Source: UWMA-0277 sp965183885 (lineage in GTDB: Bacteria; Bacteroidota; Bacteroidia; Flavobacteriales; BACL11). From it: a DNA stretch of 64,000 nucleotides. The stretch spans positions 372,001 through 436,000 of the forward strand of contig OZ238992.1 in assembly GCA_965183885.1 (NCBI GenBank), written 5' to 3'. The notes under the pieces were generated by a model. The model saw only the letters and a program-made list of their open reading frames with translations, made no database searches and was not told the DNA's origin. A program made the position numbers and the translations under genes. Of this stretch, positions 1 through 7,671 are shown in pieces (positions within the stretch are counted from its first letter, which is position 1; every line of letters begins with the position of its first letter).

Positions 1-2
1 TA

Positions 3-212
3 GTGATTGCTCCCAATAAGAACACACTCTTACCCCTCACTTATAGCATTTCCTCACAAGAACTCAACGCCCTAATTATGGAATCAGGAGGATACGCAAG
101 TGTAGGGGCTAATTATCTTACAAGTGGCAAATATGGCATTAAGATTAACCTAAAAGGTTTTGTTGATGCAGAAGGCTTTACAATAGATATTAACGAAACA
201 CTAGAGGTATAA
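3..212 (+). CDS. small beta-rich protein of the phage-like module, possibly 5'-truncated
   Basis: A 69-residue reading frame starts with GTG at the very edge of the window, so the real start may lie upstream. I do not recognise the family. The C-terminal half alternates hydrophobic and polar residues (GKYGIKINLKGF, then GFTIDINETLEV), which suggests beta strands, and it ends in a hydrophobic strand like the other small proteins of this block. The stop codon directly abuts the next start (TAATGG), indicating a polycistronic unit. A minor virion protein is a guess from position only. Confidence 0.45.
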   Translation: MIAPNKNTLLPLTYSISSQELNALIMESGGYASVGANYLTSGKYGIKINLKGFVDAEGFTIDINETLEV

Positions 213-499
213 TGGAAAAAATCTTTTTAATAATTACCTCGATTATGATTTCTGCATTGATTGGAATCATTGGCTACTGGCTAAAGACTGTACACAAGGA
301 ATTTAAACGCTTGATTAAAGAATTAACCGATTACACTAACCAAATGCGACAGTTAATAGTTGGTATTCAAATGCAGATTGAAAAGAGCATTGAGGCTGAT
401 ATTACTGAACTTAAAGAAGATGTAAAACACAATACATCCAGAATCAATAAACAAGATGCACATATAGCAGCCTTAAAACAAAAAACCTATAACAAGTGA
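212..499 (+). CDS. small membrane protein with coiled-coil tail
   Basis: The 95-residue protein has one N-terminal transmembrane helix (about residues 4-24, rich in Ile) followed by a charged helical region (about 28-90) with heptad-like spacing of Leu, Ile and Val. The topology, one membrane anchor and a long coiled coil, resembles phage-encoded membrane proteins such as holin-like or internal-membrane virion proteins, but no diagnostic motif is present. It starts on the stop codon of the preceding gene and overlaps the next gene by four bases (GTGA), so translation is probably coupled. Confidence 0.5.
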   Translation: MEKIFLIITSIMISALIGIIGYWLKTVHKEFKRLIKELTDYTNQMRQLIVGIQMQIEKSIEADITELKEDVKHNTSRINKQDAHIAALKQKTYNK

Positions 500-3387
500 T
501 TGAAAACAACGACATATTAGGAAAGTATGAAGATGCAGGGGTTTTGGTAGAAGGCGGAAGAATCGATACACATTGGCTCAATGAAATTGACATTGACACG
601 CAAAGAGTAGTAGATGAATATATATTGGTATTCCATCCTTTTTTATTAGATACTCCAACAGCTCAGAAACATTTTAATTTAAGAAGCATAGAGTATGGCA
701 ATTGGATGAACCAAGAAGATAGAGCCAACTTTTTATACGGCTCTATGCTCTCTTTAGTACACCTTTCGCATTTGTTTAATGTTCCTGCTAATCAAACAGG
801 TTTAAATGGAAAACTCTCTATTGCATTAGGGGCAAGAGGTAAAGGTCGTGCTTTAGCTCATTATGAAGCCACACCACACGCAGTAATCAATATTACAAAA
901 ACTGAAGGTTTTGGCTCATTGGCTCACGAATATGGACACGCTATTGACAATATTATTTCTTTTTACACAGAAACAAAGCAAAAATTTGCATCAGGAGGCA
1001 GAAGCACAAGAAAAAGACTAAGCCAAGATGTACTAGAAAATGGTAATTATTTTGAGCAGCAATTTGAATTGCTATTAAATAAACTTTATTGGGAAGAAGA
1101 TGGAAGTAAAACCTCATTCCACAGAAGTATTGAGCGGTTGCCAGAATACTGGAATAGAAGAAATGAAGTATTTGCAAGAACTTTCGAGGCTTATGTTACT
1201 TATTTGATGAATGAAAAAGGGCTTGTTAATCACTTCCTTTCTGATAGTAATTATTCTACTAAATACTACCCTTCAGTTGAACTTTTAGAAAAGGTAGAAC
1301 CACTATTACAAGACATCATCAGAAATGCTTTTCAGCTTTTTGCAGACAATCAAAATTTAAACGGATTAACCAATAGAACTACCATCAAAAAGAATGCCAG
1401 TTTAAGTGATACGCTAACACACATGAAACATATTGTTTTGAGAGATTATAAAACAGTTTCAGAGTTGGCTTTATCCCTAAAAGGAAATACTGTTGCAGAT
1501 ACTTCTGAAAACATTTGGAACTGGATGAGAGCCAACACCACTTATCATTTAGATACAGAAGGTATAGAAGAACTTAGAACCCCTTTAAGAAGTTTAAAAG
1601 ACAAGGATTCAGGTATTGATTGTGATGATTATACGATACTAATTTCCTCACTCTTACTTAACTTAAATATCCCTCACGAATTTAGAGTAGCAGCCTACAA
1701 AGAAAAAGGACGCTTTCAACACATTTACCCAGTAGCTTTTGATTATGAGGGTAATGAATATGTGATTGATGTAGTACCCGAAATACCTCACTTCAATTAT
1801 GAAGCTGAGCCAATAAAAGACTTAAAAACAATAACAATTATGGAATTACAAGAACTATCTGGCGTAGACCAAGAAGCCAAAAACGAACTGATTGAACAAA
1901 TAAACGAGCCTTTTAGCCTCTCAGGAATTGAAGAGGTAGAGGACAACGACATTTTGGAAAACTCCTTTTTACAAGGCTTAAAAGAAGTTGAAACAGAAGC
2001 CGAAGCAGATATAGTACTCAATGGCTCAGTTGATGTTGCCAATATCCTTGAAAGAGGAATATTAGCAGAAATCAACAAAGCAAAAAAGACCCTTATAAAA
2101 GAGGAAACAGAACCTAGTGCTTTATCTCAGGTTATTAATGTAAAAGCAGAATACAAGCGTATTAATGACTTAATGCAAGTCTGGGAAGATGAAGAGGAAA
2201 GAGAAGATATTTTAAACGATTATATCCGTTCTAACTCTTCCTATAAGAATTTTTACAAAGCCATTTTATTATCCTTAAATGAATTAGAGAGCGAAGAATT
2301 AAACGGCTTAGATGATGATACTCCTATTTATTTAGCGAAAGCTGAAGAAATTGATTTATCAGCCGTTTTTGATGACTCAATAGATGGATTAGGAAGATTT
2401 AGGTTTAAAAACTTCTTTAAGAAAATAGGAAAAGGAATTAAGAAAGTAGTTAAAGCAGTTGTAAAGTACAACCCTGCTACTATGGCAATTCGTGGGGCTA
2501 TCTTACTTATTTTAAGAACGAATACATCAAAAATTGCATCTCGTTTAATCTATGGCTATTTGAACAAGGAACAAGCTCAGGCTAAAAACCTTGACCTTAA
2601 CGAGTGGCAAAAGTTGGTAAAGGCTCTTAAAAAAGCAGAGAAATTTTATACCAAACTAGGCGGAACATCAAGCAAATTCAAAAAGGCTATCGTAAAGGGA
2701 AGAGCCGCCAAAAAGACAGGCTTACAATTGGGAGTAGTAGCTACAGGAACGGCTGCCGCAGGTAGTGGATTCCTTTTATTTATAAAGAAACTATTTTCAA
2801 AAATCAATCCTTTAAAACTTTTCAAAAAGAAAAAGAAAGATAAAGAAGAGAGCAAAGCAAAAACTTCAAGCGATGCAAATACTAACACAGATGAAGATAC
2901 TGACTTTTCTGAAAATGATTTATCTGACAATCAAGACAACACTAATAATAGCCCTAGTATGAGAAAAGCAAACACCAACGAAGAGGAGGACACAGACAAA
3001 AAGCCAACATTCTATCAAAAAGCAAAACTATTTTTTATTACGCATAAAAAGAAAATTATGATTGTTGGGATTGGTGGTGTTGTTGCCCTTGTTTCTCTCT
3101 TAGCTTGGAATAAAATGAAGCAAAAGAGAAAACGCTCCTTATCTGGATTGAAAGGTGCTAGAACTCGTAAAAGAAATGCTACTAAAAGAAGAAAATTAAA
3201 TGCACCCCTTAGAGGAAGTACGACCATTTTCAAAGTGCCGACTAAAAGTATTACTAAAGCTAGAAGCTCCCAAAGAAGTAATGCTAAAAGATTAAAGCTG
3301 ATGCACAAAAAAGCAAAGCAATTACAAGCTAAACACCCAAGAGCAAAGTACTCTAGCTTATTAAAAAAGGCTGCAAAACTTATTTAG
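496..3387 (+). CDS. polyvalent phage-type protein: LPD1 metallopeptidase-like plus transglutaminase-like domain, two membrane helices, basic tail
   Basis: The 963-residue protein starts at GTG in a four-base overlap with the gene before. Residues about 60-240 match the large polyvalent protein domain LPD1: a glycine-rich segment GARGKGRALAHYE at 112-124, then SLAHEYGHAID at 141-151 with the zinc-binding pattern H144-E145-x-x-H148, and a downstream NEVFARTFEAY segment that could supply a third ligand. Residues about 330-430 resemble a transglutaminase/papain-like core, with candidate Cys376 (GIDCDDYT), His409 (FQHIYPV) and Asp425 (YVIDVV). A long acidic linker follows. Two hydrophobic helices lie near 740-763 and 853-872, and the last 90 residues are extremely Lys/Arg-rich. 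LPD domains are known from polyvalent proteins of phages and conjugative elements; the two membrane helices and basic tail suggest a protein that bridges a membrane and nucleic acid. Substrates cannot be read from sequence. Confidence 0.65.
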   Translation: MIENNDILGKYEDAGVLVEGGRIDTHWLNEIDIDTQRVVDEYILVFHPFLLDTPTAQKHFNLRSIEYGNWMNQEDRANFLYGSMLSLVHLSHLFNVPANQTGLNGKLSIALGARGKGRALAHYEATPHAVINITKTEGFGSLAHEYGHAIDNIISFYTETKQKFASGGRSTRKRLSQDVLENGNYFEQQFELLLNKLYWEEDGSKTSFHRSIERLPEYWNRRNEVFARTFEAYVTYLMNEKGLVNHFLSDSNYSTKYYPSVELLEKVEPLLQDIIRNAFQLFADNQNLNGLTNRTTIKKNASLSDTLTHMKHIVLRDYKTVSELALSLKGNTVADTSENIWNWMRANTTYHLDTEGIEELRTPLRSLKDKDSGIDCDDYTILISSLLLNLNIPHEFRVAAYKEKGRFQHIYPVAFDYEGNEYVIDVVPEIPHFNYEAEPIKDLKTITIMELQELSGVDQEAKNELIEQINEPFSLSGIEEVEDNDILENSFLQGLKEVETEAEADIVLNGSVDVANILERGILAEINKAKKTLIKEETEPSALSQVINVKAEYKRINDLMQVWEDEEEREDILNDYIRSNSSYKNFYKAILLSLNELESEELNGLDDDTPIYLAKAEEIDLSAVFDDSIDGLGRFRFKNFFKKIGKGIKKVVKAVVKYNPATMAIRGAILLILRTNTSKIASRLIYGYLNKEQAQAKNLDLNEWQKLVKALKKAEKFYTKLGGTSSKFKKAIVKGRAAKKTGLQLGVVATGTAAAGSGFLLFIKKLFSKINPLKLFKKKKKDKEESKAKTSSDANTNTDEDTDFSENDLSDNQDNTNNSPSMRKANTNEEEDTDKKPTFYQKAKLFFITHKKKIMIVGIGGVVALVSLLAWNKMKQKRKRSLSGLKGARTRKRNATKRRKLNAPLRGSTTIFKVPTKSITKARSSQRSNAKRLKLMHKKAKQLQAKHPRAKYSSLLKKAAKLI

Positions 3388-3426
3388 AATTTATCAATTA
3401 TTAACCCATTAAAAACAAATAACACA

Positions 3427-4056
3427 ATGGAAGAATTAACAAATGAAGAAATCATCCTATCAGGGGTTGACGGAAGAGGTAGCAGAAGCCTTAGAAAATC
3501 TGCAAGACAAGAGATTGGAGCTTCACGCTTTAGAAAGCATTTTTTAGAACGCATCCACAAATTGCCTAGAAATACGCAACAGGCTTTAAGAAGTGGCAAG
3601 GCTCAAATTTCTGATGCTCCTTATTATGCAACAGCAGCAATAAGAGGAACGAGAACGGAAATGATTAAACTCTCACAAGCTGAGGAGTTAGGAATCACAA
3701 ATATTGACAATGGTAAGTTAGGAAAAGATAGACACCTTACTTTATCAGGCATTAGACTACTATACGATGCTACTGCTATTGATGGGGCATTTGTACACTC
3801 TTTTCCTCCTGCACTTTTAAATGGAGAATGGGAGCTAGAAATCAACGGAAAAAAGGTTTTTGAAAAGCAGCCTATCCGTAGGTTCTCAGATGGTCAGTAT
3901 GGCTTTAATGTCAATAAGCCTTTTGGTTTCTATACTTTAAATAATCCTAAAACAATTGAGCCACAAACACCAATAGAATTTAACATCAACTTACCTGCTG
4001 ATGTACCAGGATTCTTAAAAGTATTCTTTGAGGGTACAAGTGTCTACGGATACTAA
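3427..4056 (+). CDS. candidate major capsid protein (jelly-roll-like), inferred
   Basis: The 209-residue protein has a basic helical N-terminus (about 1-60, many Arg/Lys) and a beta-rich C-terminal part (about 100-209) with strand-like segments HLTLSGIRLLYDA, WELEINGKKVF, TPIEFNIN and FLKVFFEGTSVYGY. This arrangement is what I would expect of a jelly-roll coat protein, and the gene stands alone between a 39-base leader and a strong hairpin terminator, as highly expressed capsid genes often do. No family motif proves it; the call rests on fold-like pattern and context. Alternatives are a minor structural or nucleic-acid-binding protein. Confidence 0.4.
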   Translation: MEELTNEEIILSGVDGRGSRSLRKSARQEIGASRFRKHFLERIHKLPRNTQQALRSGKAQISDAPYYATAAIRGTRTEMIKLSQAEELGITNIDNGKLGKDRHLTLSGIRLLYDATAIDGAFVHSFPPALLNGEWELEINGKKVFEKQPIRRFSDGQYGFNVNKPFGFYTLNNPKTIEPQTPIEFNINLPADVPGFLKVFFEGTSVYGY

Positions 4057-4071
4057 CCTTTCGTTTTTTTG

Positions 4072-4104
4072 GAGTGGGAGCTTCAGCCCTCCCACTCTTT
4101 TTAT
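4072..4104 (+). terminator. strong hairpin terminator behind the candidate capsid gene
   Basis: GAGTGGGAG at 4072-4080 pairs perfectly with CTCCCACTC at 4089-4097 across an 8-base loop and is followed by a T-rich run. It is GC-rich in otherwise AT-rich DNA. It sits 15 bases after the stop of the 209-residue protein and before the next genes, so it should reduce read-through and leave the upstream gene in molar excess. Confidence 0.8.
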
Positions 4105-4125
4105 TCACCTTTTAAATTTTAAAAA

Positions 4126-4311
4126 ATGCCAAATACAGACAGTCAAATCGTAAATGAAATTATTGAAGCCATCAATAGTTTAAGTCCTAAGGAAAGAAAA
4201 ATACTTGCTCAAAGTGTAAGAACTTCAACAGATGGAGTAAGTGCCTATAAAGCTTTTAATTATGGCGTAGGAGAGCCGAAACCAGCACCAACCCAAGAAA
4301 CAACAGCCTAA
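4126..4311 (+). CDS. 61-residue helical protein of unknown function
   Basis: The small protein has a helical first half (IVNEIIEAINSLSPKERKILAQSV) and a Pro/Thr-rich tail. I do not recognise it. The stop codon overlaps the start of the next gene (TAATG), so the two are probably translationally coupled. It is the first gene after the terminator behind the candidate capsid gene. Its codon use and spacing match the neighbouring module genes, which is why I accept it as real. Confidence 0.5.
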   Translation: MPNTDSQIVNEIIEAINSLSPKERKILAQSVRTSTDGVSAYKAFNYGVGEPKPAPTQETTA

Positions 4312-4658
4312 TGCAAAAAATACAACTCATAACAAAAAAGGTTACAGCAGCTAATGAATTGGTGCGTATTAATGAGGAACTAGACCGAGATTTTAGCCTT
4401 TTGAGTGGAATTGCAATTTTAGACAATGTGCCACTTGGAAGTAGTTTAACATCTTGTTCCATTAATGGAAAGGATGTTTTACCTAAAGGATTTGAAGTGC
4501 TGTTTTTACAATCTTCAAATCATGTTGCACCCTCAGAGCGATTTTTCCCAATAGAGGCTGCTGCTAGTGGTAATAAATTAGAAATAGCCTACCAAGATGG
4601 TGGACTCATAGACAACTATCCTTATACCCTTAGAATCTATTTAGCACTTGTAAAATGA
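4311..4658 (+). CDS. small beta-sandwich-like protein, candidate minor capsid protein
   Basis: The 115-residue protein consists largely of strand-like segments: FSLLSGIAILDN, CSINGKDVLPKGFEVLFL, KLEIAYQDGG and YTLRIYLALVK. The order SGI-x-hydrophobic, then INGK-x-V, then a closing hydrophobic strand parallels the C-terminal part of the 209-residue candidate capsid protein (SGIRLL, INGKKV, LKVFFEG). This may reflect a shared jelly-roll fold, but the similarity is by eye and weak. It overlaps its neighbours on both sides (TAATG in front, ATGA behind). Confidence 0.45.
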   Translation: MQKIQLITKKVTAANELVRINEELDRDFSLLSGIAILDNVPLGSSLTSCSINGKDVLPKGFEVLFLQSSNHVAPSERFFPIEAAASGNKLEIAYQDGGLIDNYPYTLRIYLALVK

Positions 4659-4960
4659 AACGCATCGTAAACATATATGCTGAACAAATGCAGCCCAATC
4701 AAATAAAGGCTTTTCATTACAGATTACAAGATAATGAAAAGATAGTTGGACTGCTCAGTTCTCCAGATGTAGCGGTGTCAATTGCAGAAAAAGGAGGCAC
4801 AAAATTAATCTTTGAATCTCTGCCTTTAGCAAAGAGCATACATACTGCCCCAAAAAGTAGCTTCATTTCCTTTTGTAGCAAGAGCAACTTTATTAGAGGA
4901 AGTGTCCGAAACAAAAGCAATACCAACAGCAAAACAAATCTTTATTTAATCCTACAATAA
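4655..4960 (+). CDS. small protein of the virion-like module, unknown
   Basis: This 101-residue protein starts in an ATGA overlap with the gene before. Its first half shows strand-like stretches (RIVNIYAEQM, IKAFHYRLQD, KLIFESL) and the tail is rich in Ser, Asn and Lys, ending in a hydrophobic NLYLILQ. I looked for a frameshift behind the low-complexity tail and found no better frame. Function is unknown; position suggests a small structural protein. Confidence 0.4.
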   Translation: MKRIVNIYAEQMQPNQIKAFHYRLQDNEKIVGLLSSPDVAVSIAEKGGTKLIFESLPLAKSIHTAPKSSFISFCSKSNFIRGSVRNKSNTNSKTNLYLILQ

Positions 4961-4967
4961 ATACATT

Positions 4968-5309
4968 ATGAACCTACTTACTTTAAAAATACAAAACGAA
5001 CTTTCTCATAGAGGCATCACAGATTATCACATCGTTGATGAATCTGTTAGCAGCCCAAGGTCAATAGAAGTAGCAGCAAATGAAGCTGTATTTGTACACA
5101 ACTTCCATTTAAGCGGACGTTCTGCTTTTAGCATTAATCTAACTTCTGCAACTAAGGTTGTAAACTACAACGAAAACAATTGCCATAAATCAGGCGGTGA
5201 ATTTGTTGATTTTGTGAACGATACTATTTCAGCACATTGGGGAGCAGTTACCGTTGATTCAAACGCAGATGTACCTTTCTTAATTCAATATGTAAGAGTA
5301 ATATTCTAA
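4968..5309 (+). CDS. small beta-rich protein, candidate minor structural protein
   Basis: The 113-residue protein is predicted by eye to be mostly beta: SIEVAANEAVFVHNFHL, SAFSINLTSATKVVNY, WGAVTVDSNADV and the closing strand FLIQYVRVIF. It has no signal peptide, membrane helix or catalytic motif. It lies seven bases after the previous stop and two bases before the next start. Together with the two preceding genes it forms a run of three beta-rich proteins of about 100 residues, which I read as candidate capsid or spike components. Confidence 0.45.
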   Translation: MNLLTLKIQNELSHRGITDYHIVDESVSSPRSIEVAANEAVFVHNFHLSGRSAFSINLTSATKVVNYNENNCHKSGGEFVDFVNDTISAHWGAVTVDSNADVPFLIQYVRVIF

Positions 5310-5310
5310 G

Positions 5311-6309
5311 ATGAAAAAGGTGAAACATTATATTGATATAGAACTGGCAAAGAAAAAAATTGCTCGTTACTCCTACTGGTCTATAAAAGATGAGAACAGT
5401 ATTATGATTTGTTCATCTGATAGCGAAAACCCTAATAATATAAGTTTTGGCGAACATTTAGAAAAGATTACTAAGGATAATATTGATGCTGAAGTGCAGA
5501 TTAAATACGGTACTAATGAATTGTCAGCAAGAAATAATCCCCCTTTCTTTATTAAGGTAAATGAAACGATTGAATGGGTAGAGCCTGAACCTGAAGAAAC
5601 GGTAAGTATTAACGGAGTGCCTCATAAAGTTGATAGGAATGGCAATGTAAATATTAACCTTACTACTCCAGAGCAAAAAGCAGCTCCTAAAGTTGAAATG
5701 GTAAACGATATTTTTAGGCAGGAAATGGATATGCAACTCTCTGGCTTACGCAAAGAATACGAGTTGAAAGAGGAAAAGTGGCAGAATGATATACACAATA
5801 AACTTAAAGAGCAAAATTTAGGATTTAAAGAAATGCTACTTGGAGAAAGAGAAAACAGCCTTAATCAAAGAGAACAAGCCCTTGCCATTAGAGAACAAGA
5901 ACTTGCAGAAAAGGAAGAAGATGTAAGGGATAATATGAAAGGTTACTTAAAACAAGCCCCTGCTGTATTAGGTGCTGTATTTAAAGAATTTATAAATCCT
6001 TCAGTAAGCAAAGCAAGTAATCTTGGAGCAGCAGAACAGCCAAAAGAAAAAGAAAAACCAAAAGTAAACAGAACTAAAGTAGCTTTTGAGATACAGGAAG
6101 ATGAAACAGAAATTGAGGTTGAAGAGTTGGCACAAGATATTGAACAGGAGGAAGCAATAAGCCTTAACGGTTTAGATCTAAATGATTCAGCAGTTGAAGA
6201 GGAAGAGGAGGAAACTCCAATAACCGAAATTAACTACCCTATGGAAGAGGAGTATTTAATCCAAGAATCAACAAAAATAGAAGAGTTAAAAGAGATTGAA
6301 AAAGAGTAA
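5311..6309 (+). CDS. 332-residue coiled-coil protein with acidic tail
   Basis: Residues 1-115 form a mixed alpha/beta N-terminal region. Residues about 130-215 are a long Glu/Lys/Gln-rich coiled coil (for example ENSLNQREQALAIREQELAE). The rest is a low-complexity, very acidic tail with repeated Glu runs. No enzyme motif is seen. In a virion module such a protein could be a scaffold, an internal core protein or an assembly factor; the sequence does not decide. It starts one base after the previous stop codon. Confidence 0.5.
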   Translation: MKKVKHYIDIELAKKKIARYSYWSIKDENSIMICSSDSENPNNISFGEHLEKITKDNIDAEVQIKYGTNELSARNNPPFFIKVNETIEWVEPEPEETVSINGVPHKVDRNGNVNINLTTPEQKAAPKVEMVNDIFRQEMDMQLSGLRKEYELKEEKWQNDIHNKLKEQNLGFKEMLLGERENSLNQREQALAIREQELAEKEEDVRDNMKGYLKQAPAVLGAVFKEFINPSVSKASNLGAAEQPKEKEKPKVNRTKVAFEIQEDETEIEVEELAQDIEQEEAISLNGLDLNDSAVEEEEEETPITEINYPMEEEYLIQESTKIEELKEIEKE

Positions 6310-6449
6310 CAGTTAAGTATGAAAAAAAAAGAATTATTAATATGAAACTCTTACAATGGCATTAAACCATAATGTATTTTAATCATATTAATAATTCTAA
6401 ACTCTACGAAGCAAAGATATTATATTACAACCAATATATAGCAAACAAA

Positions 6450-6698
6450 ATGAAAACATACAAGATAGCATTACAAATACAAGCTAACAGTCAAACAGAG
6501 CTTGAAGAGAAACTACAAGCCTTTCAGGACTTACAAGACCATTTATCACACGATGACCTTTTACAAGCTGTAGCGGTTGTTGTGGAAAGTCCTGAACTGA
6601 TAGACTTCATAAAAGAAGTTGCTCCAGAAGAGGGCAAAGAGATTACAATTTCAGATTATATAACCATTGCCAAAAAGGCATATCAAAAATTTAGCTAA
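6450..6698 (+). CDS. 82-residue helical protein of unknown function
   Basis: I chose the ATG at 6450 because the in-frame sequence upstream (from 6372) is low-complexity Tyr/Asn/Ile-rich and looks untranslated, whereas the protein from here (MKTYKIALQIQA...) is well composed. It begins with a strand (YKIALQIQANS) followed by acidic amphipathic helices. No family is recognised. The stop overlaps the next start (TAATG), placing it in the same unit as the membrane proteins downstream. Confidence 0.45.
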   Translation: MKTYKIALQIQANSQTELEEKLQAFQDLQDHLSHDDLLQAVAVVVESPELIDFIKEVAPEEGKEITISDYITIAKKAYQKFS

Positions 6699-7096
6699 TG
6701 ATACCTATACTTACAAAAACTGCAAAAAAAGTAATGACTAATAAATATGTGATGACCACTATTATTTCAATAGTAGCTTTTTTCCTCTTGAAAGGAACAG
6801 TAAAAAAATTGATTAGAAAATATAGAGCATCTCGTTTTGATAAAAACGAAACGCAAGATGTAAATCAAATTGCGCAACAATATAGAGCTGCTGCTAACCC
6901 TTCAAGTATTTCTTGGCTCATAGATGCCGATGGAACAGATGAAGAGGCAGTAGAGCGTTTAGGTTATCAATCCAAAGGAAATTTGGAAAGCATTACATCT
7001 GCCTACAAACAAAAGTTTGATGAAACCTTGACAGATAGAATGAGAAAGGAGTTAAGTCCTAATGAGTTTCAAGAATGGAAAAATATTATTGATTAA
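6698..7096 (+). CDS. membrane-anchored protein with an annexin-like repeat
   Basis: The 132-residue protein has one transmembrane helix (about residues 17-33), a short basic linker and a C-terminal helical domain (77-131). That domain reads ADGTDEEAVERLGYQSKGNL, then ESITSAYKQKFDETLTDRM, RKELSPNEFQEW. The order GTDEEA-, ITSAYKQKF and RKELS matches the annexin repeat pattern (GTDE-, I-AYK--, LKSELSG-F). An acidic residue (Glu118) falls 38 residues after Thr80, as in annexin calcium sites, although the first Gly of GxGT is Ala here. Annexins bind membranes through calcium; whether this one does is inference. It is coupled to the genes on both sides by TAATG overlaps. Confidence 0.55.
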   Translation: MIPILTKTAKKVMTNKYVMTTIISIVAFFLLKGTVKKLIRKYRASRFDKNETQDVNQIAQQYRAAANPSSISWLIDADGTDEEAVERLGYQSKGNLESITSAYKQKFDETLTDRMRKELSPNEFQEWKNIID

Positions 7097-7671
7097 TGAA
7101 ACTAGCTTTCAAGCCTAATAAAAATGGATGGATAGTAATTAGTATTGCTACGCTTATTCTTCTTTTTGTAAAAAGGCAAAAAATTAAAGCCCTAGCTATG
7201 AATACTATTAACTATCTTAAATCAAAAACTTGGGATTGGAAAACAGACAAGGAAATTGCAAAGCTGCACCCAAGTATTAGAGCAAAGGTTAAGGAGTTTA
7301 TCAATCGTTCTAAAGAAGAGTTAGGAATTACCCTAAGAATTAGCTCAGGGCTTAGAAATCATAGCGAACAAAACAAACTCTATGCTAGTGGTAGGACTAC
7401 AACAGGTAAAATACTTACAAACTCTAAAGGAGGTGAAAGTTATCATAATTACGGACTGGCTTTTGATGTTGTAGAAATTAAAAACGGCAAAGCCCTTTGG
7501 AGCAATCCAAACTGGAATAAGATAGCAAATTTAGGTAAAAGTTTAGGTTTTTCTTGGGGTGGCGACTGGTCTTCCTTTAAAGACAAACCTCACTTTCAAA
7601 TGAATTTCGGTAAGACTATCAGTCAATTAAAATCACTTTACAAAGAGGGTAATTATGTCAACTTAGTTTAA
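7096..7671 (+). CDS. membrane-anchored M15-family peptidase (candidate endolysin)
   Basis: The 191-residue protein has an N-terminal transmembrane helix (about 11-26) and a VanY/L-alanyl-D-glutamate peptidase-like domain (about 50-185). The zinc site is clear: SYHNYGLAFD gives His117 and Asp124, and KPHFQ gives His166. The segment SSGLRNHSEQNKLYASGR is also typical of M15 enzymes. It should cleave peptide stems of peptidoglycan. With a signal anchor and a spanin-like gene immediately downstream it fits a phage lysis enzyme; a peptidase that opens the wall during entry is the alternative. Confidence 0.8.
   Translation: MKLAFKPNKNGWIVISIATLILLFVKRQKIKALAMNTINYLKSKTWDWKTDKEIAKLHPSIRAKVKEFINRSKEELGITLRISSGLRNHSEQNKLYASGRTTTGKILTNSKGGESYHNYGLAFDVVEIKNGKALWSNPNWNKIANLGKSLGFSWGGDWSSFKDKPHFQMNFGKTISQLKSLYKEGNYVNLV

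Noticed and set aside
2646..3308. Two antisense open frames of 94-97 residues opposite the polyvalent protein
   Set aside because: They mirror the Lys-rich coding sequence (poly-Phe/Leu products) and lack any start context; typical shadow frames.
4655..4960. Frameshift in the 101-residue protein
   Set aside because: The tail is low-complexity, but neither alternative frame gives a better continuation.
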